Shown here one piece after another: positions 33,996 through 43,499 of a DNA stretch of 64,000 bases; within the stretch, counting starts at the first letter, position 1, and every line of letters begins with the position of its first letter. The notes beneath the pieces are model-generated. The model was not told the DNA's origin. It ran no database searches and saw only the letters and a program-made list of their open reading frames with translations. Source of the stretch: Paenibacillus ginsengihumi DSM 21568 (GTDB lineage Bacteria; Bacillota; Bacilli; Paenibacillales; NBRC-103111); assembly GCF_000380965.1 (NCBI RefSeq), contig NZ_KB905570.1, positions 1 through 64,000 on the forward strand, written 5' to 3'. The translations under genes and the position numbers were made by a program.

Positions 33996-34262
33996 CATTC
34001 CTGTTTGTGTCAGGAATAGGGGGGAACGTCCAGTTCCACGCCCATTTTCCTTGTGTCAGTATCAATGGGAGTCTGCCAGAATCCCGCCCATTTTCCTTGC
34101 GCCAGTATCAATGGGAGTCTGCCAGAATCCCGCCCATTTTCCTTGCGCCAGTATCAATGGGAGTCTGCCGGAATCTCGCCCATTTTCCTTGCGCCAGTAT
34201 CAATGGGGCATCCGTCAGCTCCACAACCATTTCCTTGCGCCCGCCTGATCGGGCAGCCCAAA
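33996..34262. repeat. Tandem array of a 46-bp unit, about six copies
   Basis: Three nearly identical units at 34043-34088, 34089-34134 and 34135-34180 read CATTTTCCTTGCGCCAGTAT then CAATGGGAGTCTGCCAGAAT then CCCGCC. Decayed copies flank them at 33996-34042, 34181-34227 and 34228-34262. Each unit junction can pair AATGGGA with TCCC/CCCATT. It lies between the secreted protein gene and the second GH20 gene in a single transcription direction. Confidence 0.9.
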
Positions 34263-34281
34263 TTCGCGCTGCGCGCGGATG

Positions 34282-37200
34282 CTATGGCTGGCTTATCGCC
34301 AAATATGGCGGATTACTCGCGTTCTCCTTGCTGTTTATCCGGATAACGACTCCTTTGGTCGATTCGTCCATCAGCCTGAACGTCGCCATGTTGTCTGTCT
34401 GGGCGGATACGAAGGAGGTGACATCCAGCTGGTACCATCCCGCCTCGCTCACATGGACCGTGCCGAGCGGTATCGCCCCGGACGTCAGACGGTTGTTCCA
34501 GTTCATCGTCCCTTCGCTCCAGCTGTCGGCATCATAGCCGTAGACCTTGACCGGAACCGCTGACATGGGCTGTTCGGCCACATAGAAGGACAAGACCGCT
34601 TGCCCGAGCGGCCCGTTATGGGCGCTGAAATCGAATTTCATATAAGCGATCCGGTCGCCGCCGCCCGCGGCATTCGGAATGTCGGCCAGTTCCAGCACCG
34701 GTGCGGAGCCATAGTTCGCCGCAGGATCGTTCTGGTACACGTAAGTATCCTCCGCCGCCGTAACGACGAAGGCCGGTTCCCTCTCGATCTCGATCGTATA
34801 CGTATCGACGGTGCCTTCCCGGTTATACACGAGCACGCGCAGCGTATTCGCGCCCGCCTGCAGGGCGATGGGCACGGACGGCTGGCCGCTCTGAACCGCC
34901 GCGCCGTTGACGGTCGCCACGCTGCTTGCGGCGGCGGTCTCCAGCGTCGCCCAGACGTACGCCGTCGTACCCGGCACGCTCAGCGCATAGCGCGTCGTGC
35001 CCGCGGCAAACGGCAGAGGAATCGCGCCGCCTGGCCCCGCCAGCGACAGCGACTGCAGCCCGGACCACGGCGTAAGCGCCGTCTGATGCGGGCGGTCGTA
35101 AGCCTGCGCCCAGTAGTAGCCGGCCGCTCGCAGCACCCGCGGCTCAAACCCGGCCTGCGCGCCTGCCGGAATCGCCTCCGACGTAAACGTGGCCCAGCCC
35201 TGCGCATCGGTCAGCGCCGAGACATACTTGCCGCCGGCGTGCGTAAACCGGCCCTCCACCTTCGCGCCGGCCAGCGGCAGTCCCGTCTGCATATCGATCG
35301 CCCGCAGCGCGGCCACAGCCCGGTTGCCGACGGCATCGACGCGCAGTCCGTCCAGAATGGCCGGCTGCAGCGCGGCGGCGCCTGTCGTCACCGAAGCCTG
35401 CGGCGACAGCGGTCCGATATTGCCCTGCAAATCCCGGGCAGCGACCCGGTAATAATAGGTCGTATTCGGCAGCAGCCCGACGTCGTTGAATGACAGTCCC
35501 CTGGCGAGTCCGGCGATATGGGAGGCGTCCGGCGTAAACCCGTCCACGGTGCTGCGGTAGATGATATACCGGTCGATCTCCGTATTGTCGAAAGCCATGC
35601 CGTAGGACAGCTTCACCGCCTGGTAGCCATCGGCCTGAGCGACAGGACCCGAGCCGACGGCGGTCGGCGGCTGCGTATCGGCCGGCGGCTGCCAGGCGTA
35701 GCTGCCGACGCCCCAATGGGACGGCAGCATCCGCACGGAATCATAATGGTGCACGGCGATGCCGCCGAACGCGCTGCTGCCGCCGTAGGCCGCGTACACC
35801 TTGGCAAGCTCCGCCTCCATATGGACGCGGCCTTCCTCCCAGAACGTAATCGTCTCGGGATCGCCGCTGTTTGCGATATCGAGGGTTTCCACGCCGATGA
35901 CGACCGAGCCCGGCTTGCCGATCGTAGTCGCATACGCGATCTCGCCCTGCGCCCCGGCGATGATGCCGGCCGATCCGTCAGCCGTATCGCGGTAATCCAT
36001 GATCGAAATATAATCGCTGATGTCCTGAATATGTTCGGAGAGCCATTTCGACTGTCCGTTCCAGACGATGGATTGCGCCGTTTCCGAGGTATCGTACCAT
36101 TTCGGAATAGCCGGGCCGAACGGCAGATTGATGCCGGCGGCGTCGCGACGGCCGATCATTTTTTGCAGAAGGTCCAAATACTGCCTTTGCAGCCAGCGGT
36201 CGGCGTCCTTGAAATCAGGCGATATATACGGCTCGATGTCGACATTGATGCCGTCGAATTTGCCGCCCGAGCCCGAGGCGAGATTAAAATTGATCACGCG
36301 CTCGATCTCGCGGACCGCATAATGGTGGTACTTCTCGTAAGCGCCCATATAGGGCGGCGAAGTGCCTCCGGCCACCAGCGCGTACACCTGATAACCGCGC
36401 TGATGCGCCCATTCGAGGAAGGCTCGCACGGCGTCCGGATCGTCCTCCAGCATATCCATTCCCGCGAACGCACCCACCGACATATACAGCGTTGTGATCG
36501 GATCGGAGGCGAACGTCGCCGTATCCTGGGCGAACGCATCCAGCACGTCGCGCGATCCGGGATTGAGCAGCAGCTTATACGCTTCCGGCTCCCAAATCCA
36601 CATGGCCCGGTCATGACTCGCCATATGGAAAGGCTCGCTCGTGCCGGTCCCTACCTTGGCATACGTGGTAGGGCTGAGAGCCTGTTTGCCTCCTGCACAC
36701 GTCACCCGCGCCTCAAGGCTCAACGTCCGGTTGCCCAGCGAAGCGGTGTCCCACGCCAGCGTATAGTAGGTGCCGTCGAAGGAGGCTTGCTGCCATGCGC
36801 CGCTGTTGATCCGCACCTCGACCGACTGGACAGCCGTCTGGGACTGCACCGCCACCTGGATGTCCACCGTGCCGCTGAGCGATACGCCTTCGGCCGGACT
36901 GACGATATGCACGATCGGCGCCGCAGCCGCCGGGTTATTCACCTGCAGGATCAGCGGCTCGCTCCACACCCCGTAGCGCGTGTCCGCATCCAGAGCGCGG
37001 GCACGAACCTCGATTTCGCCGACATACGCCGACAAATCGAGATCGTAATGCCACGTTCCCGACCCGTCGCCGTCCTCGTCCTCCGTAAGCGCTGCCACTT
37101 GGGTCGTCCCGGCGATGTACAATCTGAGATCATACGCATTCGTATACGTGCCGCTGATCCTTACAACAGTAGGGCCGAACGTCAAATTCGGCTCCGGCGA

Positions 37201-37329
37201 GTCAATCGTGACTGCGCTTGCTCCCAGCGCCGGAGCCGGCGCAGAGGGCCATGCCACCAACAGAATCAGCGCCATCAGCAGCGCCAGCCTTCCGCTTCTG
37301 ATTCCCCTGCTCAACCGTACACCCATCAT
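34282..37329 (-). CDS. Large secreted multidomain protein with a GH18-like active-site motif
   Basis: A 1015-residue exported protein with a signal to about residue 37 (LALLMALILLVAWPSAPAPA). Two Ig-like domains span about 38-130 and 137-225. The central TIM-barrel-like region (about 240-540) holds FDGINVDIEPY, where D359, D364 and E366 match the DxxDxDxE spacing of GH18 chitinases. A fibronectin type III domain follows (about 560-655), then beta domains including a cadherin-like sandwich (about 770-855), and a C-terminal DNRLRE/CBM96-like module (EDTYVYQNDPAANYGSAPVL, about 862-1012). It probably binds and cuts an amino-sugar polymer outside the cell. It has no cell-wall anchor. Gene order places it between the ABC importer and the GH20 genes. 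Confidence 0.8.
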   Translation of the reverse strand: MMGVRLSRGIRSGRLALLMALILLVAWPSAPAPALGASAVTIDSPEPNLTFGPTVVRISGTYTNAYDLRLYIAGTTQVAALTEDEDGDGSGTWHYDLDLSAYVGEIEVRARALDADTRYGVWSEPLILQVNNPAAAAPIVHIVSPAEGVSLSGTVDIQVAVQSQTAVQSVEVRINSGAWQQASFDGTYYTLAWDTASLGNRTLSLEARVTCAGGKQALSPTTYAKVGTGTSEPFHMASHDRAMWIWEPEAYKLLLNPGSRDVLDAFAQDTATFASDPITTLYMSVGAFAGMDMLEDDPDAVRAFLEWAHQRGYQVYALVAGGTSPPYMGAYEKYHHYAVREIERVINFNLASGSGGKFDGINVDIEPYISPDFKDADRWLQRQYLDLLQKMIGRRDAAGINLPFGPAIPKWYDTSETAQSIVWNGQSKWLSEHIQDISDYISIMDYRDTADGSAGIIAGAQGEIAYATTIGKPGSVVIGVETLDIANSGDPETITFWEEGRVHMEAELAKVYAAYGGSSAFGGIAVHHYDSVRMLPSHWGVGSYAWQPPADTQPPTAVGSGPVAQADGYQAVKLSYGMAFDNTEIDRYIIYRSTVDGFTPDASHIAGLARGLSFNDVGLLPNTTYYYRVAARDLQGNIGPLSPQASVTTGAAALQPAILDGLRVDAVGNRAVAALRAIDMQTGLPLAGAKVEGRFTHAGGKYVSALTDAQGWATFTSEAIPAGAQAGFEPRVLRAAGYYWAQAYDRPHQTALTPWSGLQSLSLAGPGGAIPLPFAAGTTRYALSVPGTTAYVWATLETAAASSVATVNGAAVQSGQPSVPIALQAGANTLRVLVYNREGTVDTYTIEIEREPAFVVTAAEDTYVYQNDPAANYGSAPVLELADIPNAAGGGDRIAYMKFDFSAHNGPLGQAVLSFYVAEQPMSAVPVKVYGYDADSWSEGTMNWNNRLTSGAIPLGTVHVSEAGWYQLDVTSFVSAQTDNMATFRLMDESTKGVVIRINSKENASNPPYLAISQP

Positions 37330-37431
37330 GAGTCCTCCCTCTCCTTACAGATGGTTTCAGACGCCTAGGACAAGCCGAGCATTTCGTCACCGGTCGTCCG
37401 CTGCGGCCTAGCGAACAATGGCCGGAAAGAG

Positions 37432-37464
37432 GGCGCTCTTGAATGCAGGTCATTCAAGAGCGCC
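37432..37464 (-). terminator. 14-bp perfect hairpin after the solute-binding gene
   Basis: GGCGCTCTTGAATG pairs exactly with CATTCAAGAGCGCC around CAGGT. It lies 13 bases after the binding-protein stop, in front of the secreted protein gene. With only CTCTTTCC following, it may act as a partial terminator or protect the upstream mRNA. Confidence 0.65.
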
Positions 37465-37477
37465 GATAATCCATCGG

Positions 37478-39028
37478 TTATTTCGTCTTCAGCTGTACGC
37501 TGTCCATCCGCTCGTAAGCCGTCTTGTTCGTGTCGATCAGCTTTTGCACGCCGAGCGCTTTGATCTCTTCGACATATTTCTCCCATTCGTCCAGGCTGCG
37601 CGTGCCCGTGACAAACTTGGCGAACGATTCGTCGCGGTGCTTCTTCACCGCCTGGCCGGTCACGGACAACACTTCGTTCTCCGCCTCCGTAAAGGCCGGG
37701 CGAGGCTGCATCGCCGGCGGATCATATTTGGCTGCTTCCGTGTACGCTTTTTGCAGGTCTGGCGAGAACAGGGACAGATGCGCATCGAAATCGATCCACG
37801 TATACGTGCCGCTCGTTTGCAGCCCGGTTTTCTTGCGCATTTCGGTCACATCGGTAAATTCGGGCTTGAATTTCTTCTTGCCGTTCTCCATCGTATACGT
37901 CTCGCCCTCCTTGCCCCAGCTTGCCAGCGTCCGGCCTTCCTCGGTGTAGAAGAAATCCATGTACTGCATGATTTCTTTGATCTTCTTGGAGGTCGAGGCC
38001 ACCGTCAAGCCATTTTCCAGGTAGTGGAAGTACGGATTTTGCTGCTTGCCGCCGGGCAATCCGGCAGGCGGAGCCATAAACTGCATGTTAAATTCCGGAT
38101 TTTCCTTGCGCATCGCATTGTTGAAGAAGTCGATCCGGCTGATATAGTCAATCGTGATGAACGCTTTGCCCGTCGATACGGCATCCTGCCACTGCTTCGT
38201 CTGCAGCGACAGAAAGTCCGGCGGAATCAGGCCGTCCTTATACAGCCGGTTCAGCGACGTCAGCAGCGCCTTGTACGATTCCTCGATCGGGCCGTAGCGC
38301 CATTCCTGCTTGTCGAAGTCGTAATAGACATCCTCGCCCGTCCCGAAATTGGCGGTCAGGTTCGCATTCATCTCGCCGGGAATTTGGCCGTAGCGGAACG
38401 TCAGCGGGTAGCTGTCCGGATACAGCTCCTTCAGCTTTTTCAACGTCTCGTACAATTCGTCGTAGGTTGTCGGCACGCTCAAGTTATGCTTCTTGAACAC
38501 GTCCTCGCGGTACATCCAGACCATCCGGTTCGTCTCGCCGAAGCCCTGGTTCGGGAACATGTACATTTTGCCGTCGGAAGACAAGGCGGCCTTCGCTTCA
38601 TCCGGGTACTGCTCGATCCACTTTTTCAGATTCGGCGCATCGTCCAGATAGTCGAGCAGGTTGACCAGCGCGCCCTGCTGGCCGAATTTGTTCGATTCCC
38701 GGCGGCTCGGCATGAAGAGCAGATCGGGAAGATTGCGCGACACGATAGCCAGGTTCAGCGAATCGGACAGCTTGCCCGACGGCGTCTGCACCTCCAGGGT
38801 AACGCCCGTCTTCTCCTCAATCCACTTCCACACCGGCCAATCCTTGGTGTACGGGAAGGTAGCATTGCTGTCCAGCAGCGCCGTGAACGTGTGCTTCGCC
38901 TTCCCCCCCGGCGATGGCTCGTTATGCGAAGCCTCCGGCTTCTCCTCCGGGTTGCCCGAGCCGGAGCATGCTGCGAGCGTGAGCAGGGCCGTCCCGAAGA
39001 CCGCGGCCAGTCCCATTGCTTTGTTCAT
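37478..39028 (-). CDS. Oligosaccharide ABC transporter substrate-binding lipoprotein
   Basis: A 516-residue lipoprotein: signal then LAAC21 lipobox (TLAACSGSG). Of the large LipO type typical of Paenibacillus and paired with LplB/YtcP permeases, which carry oligosaccharides. Blocks: WKWIEEKTGVTLEV, then LPDLLFMPSR, then MYMFPNQGFGETNRMVWMYR. It should capture the glycan fragments released outside. The start ATG has AGAAGGGGGAAATGG just before it. It is third in the operon after two permeases, and no ATPase gene adjoins, so a shared MsmX-type ATPase is presumed. Confidence 0.9.
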   Translation of the reverse strand: MNKAMGLAAVFGTALLTLAACSGSGNPEEKPEASHNEPSPGGKAKHTFTALLDSNATFPYTKDWPVWKWIEEKTGVTLEVQTPSGKLSDSLNLAIVSRNLPDLLFMPSRRESNKFGQQGALVNLLDYLDDAPNLKKWIEQYPDEAKAALSSDGKMYMFPNQGFGETNRMVWMYREDVFKKHNLSVPTTYDELYETLKKLKELYPDSYPLTFRYGQIPGEMNANLTANFGTGEDVYYDFDKQEWRYGPIEESYKALLTSLNRLYKDGLIPPDFLSLQTKQWQDAVSTGKAFITIDYISRIDFFNNAMRKENPEFNMQFMAPPAGLPGGKQQNPYFHYLENGLTVASTSKKIKEIMQYMDFFYTEEGRTLASWGKEGETYTMENGKKKFKPEFTDVTEMRKKTGLQTSGTYTWIDFDAHLSLFSPDLQKAYTEAAKYDPPAMQPRPAFTEAENEVLSVTGQAVKKHRDESFAKFVTGTRSLDEWEKYVEEIKALGVQKLIDTNKTAYERMDSVQLKTK

Positions 39029-39085
39029 CGTCCATTTCCCCCTTCTGGATCATACATTCAGCATACTGCTTCAGGTCCCGCCATC

Positions 39086-39958
39086 CTATCCTTTGACTGC
39101 GCCGATCATGACGCCTTTCACAAAGTATTTTTGGATAAACGGATAAATAAGCAGTATAGGAAGCGTGGATACCATAATCGTAGCAAACTTGAGCGAGTCT
39201 TCGACGATCTGATCATCACCTCCGATTCGGGTAACATCGCCCGAGCTGACGTTGCCCGCCAGCACCAGATTGCGCAGCAGCACCTGCAGCGGGAACAGAT
39301 CGGGATCGCGCAGATAGAGCAGCGGCAGCATGAAGTTGTTCCAGAGGCCTACGGCATAAAACAGCGCGATCGTCGAAAATACAGCCTTCGACAGCGGGAT
39401 GACGATGCGGAAGAAGATGCCGATATCGTGCAGCCCGTCAATCCGCGCCGATTCCTCCAGCTCCTTGGGCAGCCCGTAGAAGAACGTGCGCATGATGATC
39501 AGGTTCCACGTGCTGACCGCTCCCGGCAGCACCATTCCCCAGATCGTGTCCGTTATGCCCAGCGAACGGACGACAAGGAACGTCGGGATCATGCCGCCGC
39601 TGAAAAACATCGTGAAGACGATCATTAGCGTAAACGTCTTGTGAAACATCATCTCCTGGCGGGACAGCGCATAGGCCCCCATCGCCGTGACCATCAGCGC
39701 AATGGCTGTGCCGACTACGGTATAGACAATCGTATTCTTGTAGGCTAACCAGATTTTCGGGTCTCCCAGCACGAGCTCATACATTTTAAAATTAAGCCCC
39801 TTGGGCCATAAGGTGACTTCGCCTTTGATGACGTGGATGTCGGAGCTAAGCGAGACGGCCAGCATATACAAGAACGGATACAGCGTCGCGACGACGATCG
39901 CCAGCAAAATCAGTGTGTTGACGACGGTAAACCAGCTGAACCGCAATGTCGTTCTCAT
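39086..39958 (-). CDS. Carbohydrate ABC permease, LplC/YtcP-like
   Basis: A 290-residue membrane protein with six expected helices and the EAA motif region (ELEESARIDGLHDIGIFFRI, with the VIPLSKAVF continuation) that docks the ATPase. It begins RFSWFTVVNTLILLAIVVAT. Together with the LplB-like permease encoded 15 bases upstream it forms the importer channel. The C-terminal VKGVMIGAVKG ending is typical of the family. Transports oligosaccharide in company with the lipoprotein at 37478. Confidence 0.92.
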   Translation of the reverse strand: MRTTLRFSWFTVVNTLILLAIVVATLYPFLYMLAVSLSSDIHVIKGEVTLWPKGLNFKMYELVLGDPKIWLAYKNTIVYTVVGTAIALMVTAMGAYALSRQEMMFHKTFTLMIVFTMFFSGGMIPTFLVVRSLGITDTIWGMVLPGAVSTWNLIIMRTFFYGLPKELEESARIDGLHDIGIFFRIVIPLSKAVFSTIALFYAVGLWNNFMLPLLYLRDPDLFPLQVLLRNLVLAGNVSSGDVTRIGGDDQIVEDSLKFATIMVSTLPILLIYPFIQKYFVKGVMIGAVKG

Positions 39959-39973
39959 CGGATATCCCCCCCT

Positions 39974-40891
39974 TTACCACAAGCTGGTTTCGCTGATTCT
40001 GCGACTAATGGCATTGGCCCCGATGATAAAGATCAGGCTGATGATGCCCATGAACAGATCGATCGCCGCGCCATAGCTGAAATTGCCCTGCTCCAGGCCG
40101 ACGCGGTATACATAGGTGCTGATAATGTCGGCGGTCTCGTAAATGGCCGCATTTTGCATCAAAAATACTTTTTCGAACCCGATCTCCAGCACTTTGCCGA
40201 CGTTCATAATGAGCAGAATCACGATGGTCGGAGCGATGCCCGGCAGCGTGACGTTCCACAATTTGCGCCACCGTCCGGCGCCGTCGATGCTGGCGGCTTC
40301 ATAGAGCATCGGGTCGACCGCCGTCAGCGCCGCCAAATAAATGATCGTCTCCCAGCCGATGTGCTGCCATATTTCCGAGAGCACATAGATCGTCCGGAAC
40401 ATGCCCGGCTCCATCATGAAGTTGATCGGATCGAATCCGAGCGATTGGATGATCTTGTTGACAAGACCGCTCGTCGGCGACAAAAACATGATCACCATGC
40501 TGGCGACAACAACGTTCGAGATGAAGTGCGGCAGGTAGCTGACCGTCTGAACAAACCGCTTGAACACCGCGTTCTTCAGCTCGTTCAGCAGCAAGGCGAG
40601 TATAATCGGGGCCGGAAAGCCGAACACCAGCTTGTATAAGCCAAGCAGGAACGTGTTGCGCATTAATTGAAAGAAATCCGGATTTTCAAAAAACATTCGG
40701 TAATACTTGAAGCCGACCCATTCGCTTGCCGATATGCCTTTGAACAAGTTGTAGTTCTGGAACGTGATCACGAGCCCGAACATCGGGGCGTATTTGAAAA
40801 TCAGGTAATATAAGAGGCAGGGCAGGAACAATATCCATAAATATTTGCTCTTCCGCCATGCCAACCTCCAGTTTCGCGACTGTGCCATCAT
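39974..40891 (-). CDS. Carbohydrate ABC permease, LplB/YteP-like
   Basis: About 305 residues; the real start is ATG at 40891 (MMAQSRNWRLAWRKSKYLWI), with GGTGA seven bases upstream. The frame extends far upstream without start signals. Six helices and an EAA loop (YEAASIDGAGRWRKLWNVTL) are visible. It is the first gene of the import operon and diverges from the AraC-type membrane sensor at 41199. It makes the heteromeric channel with the permease encoded downstream. Confidence 0.92.
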   Translation of the reverse strand: MMAQSRNWRLAWRKSKYLWILFLPCLLYYLIFKYAPMFGLVITFQNYNLFKGISASEWVGFKYYRMFFENPDFFQLMRNTFLLGLYKLVFGFPAPIILALLLNELKNAVFKRFVQTVSYLPHFISNVVVASMVIMFLSPTSGLVNKIIQSLGFDPINFMMEPGMFRTIYVLSEIWQHIGWETIIYLAALTAVDPMLYEAASIDGAGRWRKLWNVTLPGIAPTIVILLIMNVGKVLEIGFEKVFLMQNAAIYETADIISTYVYRVGLEQGNFSYGAAIDLFMGIISLIFIIGANAISRRISETSLW

Positions 40892-41117
40892 GTGCGATTC
40901 ACCACTATTCTCCAAAGTTGTCGTTCCGGCGCTCACCCTGCGCGTCTCCGGCTGCGGCCGGGTCGTGATCCGCCGATGCAAGACCGAGTATACCCGCATT
41001 TCCCGGCCAAAGATATCTCCACCTTTTTCACAAAATGATGCCAATATCGGAAATCGGAGATTCTGAATACGAATCCATAAAGATGTATATTGTTCAATGA
41101 AATCGGAAGGAGCTAAT

Positions 41118-41138
41118 ATGAATATGAAGAAGAAGTAA
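41118..41138 (+). CDS. Minimal leader open frame MNMKKK
   Basis: AAGGAG lies seven bases before an ATG that opens a six-codon frame ended by TAA. It sits 60 bases before the sensor gene's start. The ribosome site is as good as that of true genes, so a tiny leader that adjusts translation or transcription of the sensor is possible. It could also be chance. Confidence 0.35.
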   Translation: MNMKKK

Positions 41139-41198
41139 AAAGCGATGGGCGCGGGAGAAGACGAGCGTTGCTGCAGACACAAAAGGGGGGGACCGGGC

Positions 41199-43499
41199 GT
41201 GCATCGGCTGGACAAGATGAAATGGATGGGCGGTTCCTTGTTTTTCAGGCTGCTGAGCAGCTTCCTGGCTGTCATTTTCATATTCACGCTATTTAACGTG
41301 TTCACCTTTATTTACTTGAAAAATCGCATCCTTGATGAAATCATCGTCTACAACAATCAGGACATCGATCATACCGTCCAAGGCTACGAGCATCACTTCC
41401 GGTTAGCGCAAAGCACGATCGCCAGCCTCAACCAGAGCGACAAATGGATCTCCGACCTGAACGCGCTGCGGCATGTGAAGGCCAACAACAGCTATGAGCG
41501 CGCCCTGGATATCCAATCCGAAATCAAGCTGCTGTATGCCAATCCGTTCCTGCATATTGAGAATTTCATTTTATATTTCCGCAACGATGCCTATGTCCTG
41601 GAGAAGGAAGGCACGAGTTCGGCGGCGGATATGTTCGGCAAATTTTACGCGAGCAGCGATTACCCTCCGGCGTTCTGGGAGCGGCAGTTCGACGATCCGG
41701 CGGCCTTCCGCATTTTGCCTGCTTCGGAATTCAAAGAAAATTACATGCATTTGCAAAAGTCGCGCGGCCTGCTTCTGCCCGTGCTCGTCAAGCCGTTCGC
41801 GTATTCCGATCTGTACTACATCGTGCTGTTCGATGCGCGCAAATTGCAGGAAACGTATCACTCGTCATCGCTGCACTCCTTCTTCATCCTTGACGATGAA
41901 GGCCGGACCGTATTTGCCTCGCATTCGGGCGGCCCGGACACCGACGCGGACACGGACGCACCCGCCGTCGCCGGTGCATGGCCCGCCTTTGGCGGCGGCA
42001 GCGGTTATGTTCATGCGGGCGGACATTATTATTTCTATAAACAAGGCGACGTTACCGGCTTCACTTATGTCAGCAAGGTGCCTGTGGCCAGCGTCACCTC
42101 GCAGCTAATCAAGCTGAATCTGGTGCTGATTGCGCTGCTAGTCGTCGCCGTCGCAATCGGCGTCAGCACCTCCGTGCTGTTCGCGGTGCGCTTCAACAAT
42201 CCGGTTCGCCGCCTTCTCGATTCGTTTCAGAAGCAGGAGCCGGGCGTGCTGCCCCGCGAGCCGATCCGCGAGTTCAATCTGCTGGGCCAATGGGTCAGCG
42301 ATATGTGGCGGACGAATCGGGACATCCGGGATGACCTGGTGCGCAAAACGTCGCTGCTGCGGTATTACGCTTACACCAACAAGCTGAAGAACATTCATAT
42401 GAACTTCGCCGAGCTGCAGGAGCTTGTCGACATCGCCAAGCCGTTCCGCTTCGTGCTGCACCGGGTTACCTTTAAAACCGATTCGCCCTTGCTGGTGGAC
42501 CAGGAGCGCGCGATGTATTATATCCGCGAGCTGATCGACAGCACGCTCGTCCTGGCCTTTCCAGAGTCGTTCACGTTCCAGATCGAGCACGATCTCGTGC
42601 TGTCGCTCGTATATGCCGAAGGGGAGCCTTCGGAAGAGGCGCTCATGGGCAGGCTGGAGCAGCTGAGACAGGTGCTGGACGTCGATCTGGAGAGGATCGT
42701 GCTGACGATCGCGGTCAGCGACGTGTACCGGGATTCGGCCGCTTTCCGGCAAGCGTTCGAGCAGGCGTCAGCGATGCTCGGCCAGCGCCGCCTGCGCGAC
42801 GGGACGCAGATCATCCGCAAGCTGGAGCCGGAGCGGAAGCGGATCGTGCTGACCGCGGCGGACGAGGAGGAGCTGCACACCAAGCTGATGTCCGGAAGCG
42901 AGTCCGCCGTTATGGATTGGGTCGTGCGCCGCCTGGACAAAGCCGATCGGAGCGGCGCTTTGGAACGGGAATACGCCGCGCTGGCCTCCGATGTCGCCAA
43001 GCTGGTCGAGAAATCGGTCATCCGGCTTCAGCTGCACGAGGCATACGAGCAGAGCCGGCATGATTCGGCTGCGCCGGTGCATAGCTTCCACAGCCGCGAG
43101 CAGTATGAGCAGTGGTTTCGCCAGCTGTTCGCGCCGGCGCTGCAGCTGATCGCCAGCCGTTCGCAGACGCGGGACCCGATCACTGACTTTGTGCTCAGCT
43201 ACGTGGACAGCCATCTGAGCGAGGACATCTCGCTCGACCTGCTGGCCGACAAGCTGAACTTGACCCCAGGTTATCTGTCCACGTATTTCAAGGACAAAAC
43301 CGGCCGCAACTTCAGCGATTATTTGAATGAAACGCGGATGTCCCGGGCCAAGCGTCTGCTGCGGGAGCCGGAGCGGCGCATTCAGGATGTCGCGGCCGAG
43401 GTCGGTTACCGCAATGTCAATTCATTCATTCGCACGTTCAAGAAGTTTGCGGGCATGACGCCCGGGGAATATCGGAAGAAAGGCTGGGATTTGCCTTGA
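41199..43499 (+). CDS. Membrane-bound AraC-family regulator with extracellular sensor domain
   Basis: A 766-residue protein. One membrane segment near residues 12-37, an outside dCache-like sensor of about 250 residues, a second segment near 310-335, then a coiled linker and a C-terminal AraC DNA-binding domain (residues about 660-760: ISLDLLADKLNLTPGYLSTY, then KRLLREPERRIQDVAAEVGY). This one-protein sensor type occurs widely in Paenibacillus next to glycan importers and activates them when a sugar binds outside. GTG at 41199 is chosen because AAAGGGGGG precedes it. Divergent from the import operon, so it is the likely activator of 30133-40891. Confidence 0.88.
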   Translation: MHRLDKMKWMGGSLFFRLLSSFLAVIFIFTLFNVFTFIYLKNRILDEIIVYNNQDIDHTVQGYEHHFRLAQSTIASLNQSDKWISDLNALRHVKANNSYERALDIQSEIKLLYANPFLHIENFILYFRNDAYVLEKEGTSSAADMFGKFYASSDYPPAFWERQFDDPAAFRILPASEFKENYMHLQKSRGLLLPVLVKPFAYSDLYYIVLFDARKLQETYHSSSLHSFFILDDEGRTVFASHSGGPDTDADTDAPAVAGAWPAFGGGSGYVHAGGHYYFYKQGDVTGFTYVSKVPVASVTSQLIKLNLVLIALLVVAVAIGVSTSVLFAVRFNNPVRRLLDSFQKQEPGVLPREPIREFNLLGQWVSDMWRTNRDIRDDLVRKTSLLRYYAYTNKLKNIHMNFAELQELVDIAKPFRFVLHRVTFKTDSPLLVDQERAMYYIRELIDSTLVLAFPESFTFQIEHDLVLSLVYAEGEPSEEALMGRLEQLRQVLDVDLERIVLTIAVSDVYRDSAAFRQAFEQASAMLGQRRLRDGTQIIRKLEPERKRIVLTAADEEELHTKLMSGSESAVMDWVVRRLDKADRSGALEREYAALASDVAKLVEKSVIRLQLHEAYEQSRHDSAAPVHSFHSREQYEQWFRQLFAPALQLIASRSQTRDPITDFVLSYVDSHLSEDISLDLLADKLNLTPGYLSTYFKDKTGRNFSDYLNETRMSRAKRLLREPERRIQDVAAEVGYRNVNSFIRTFKKFAGMTPGEYRKKGWDLP

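Noticed and set aside
35518-37368. 616-codon plus-strand frame over the secreted protein
   Set aside because: Low-complexity shadow of the reverse-strand gene with no domain and no start signal.
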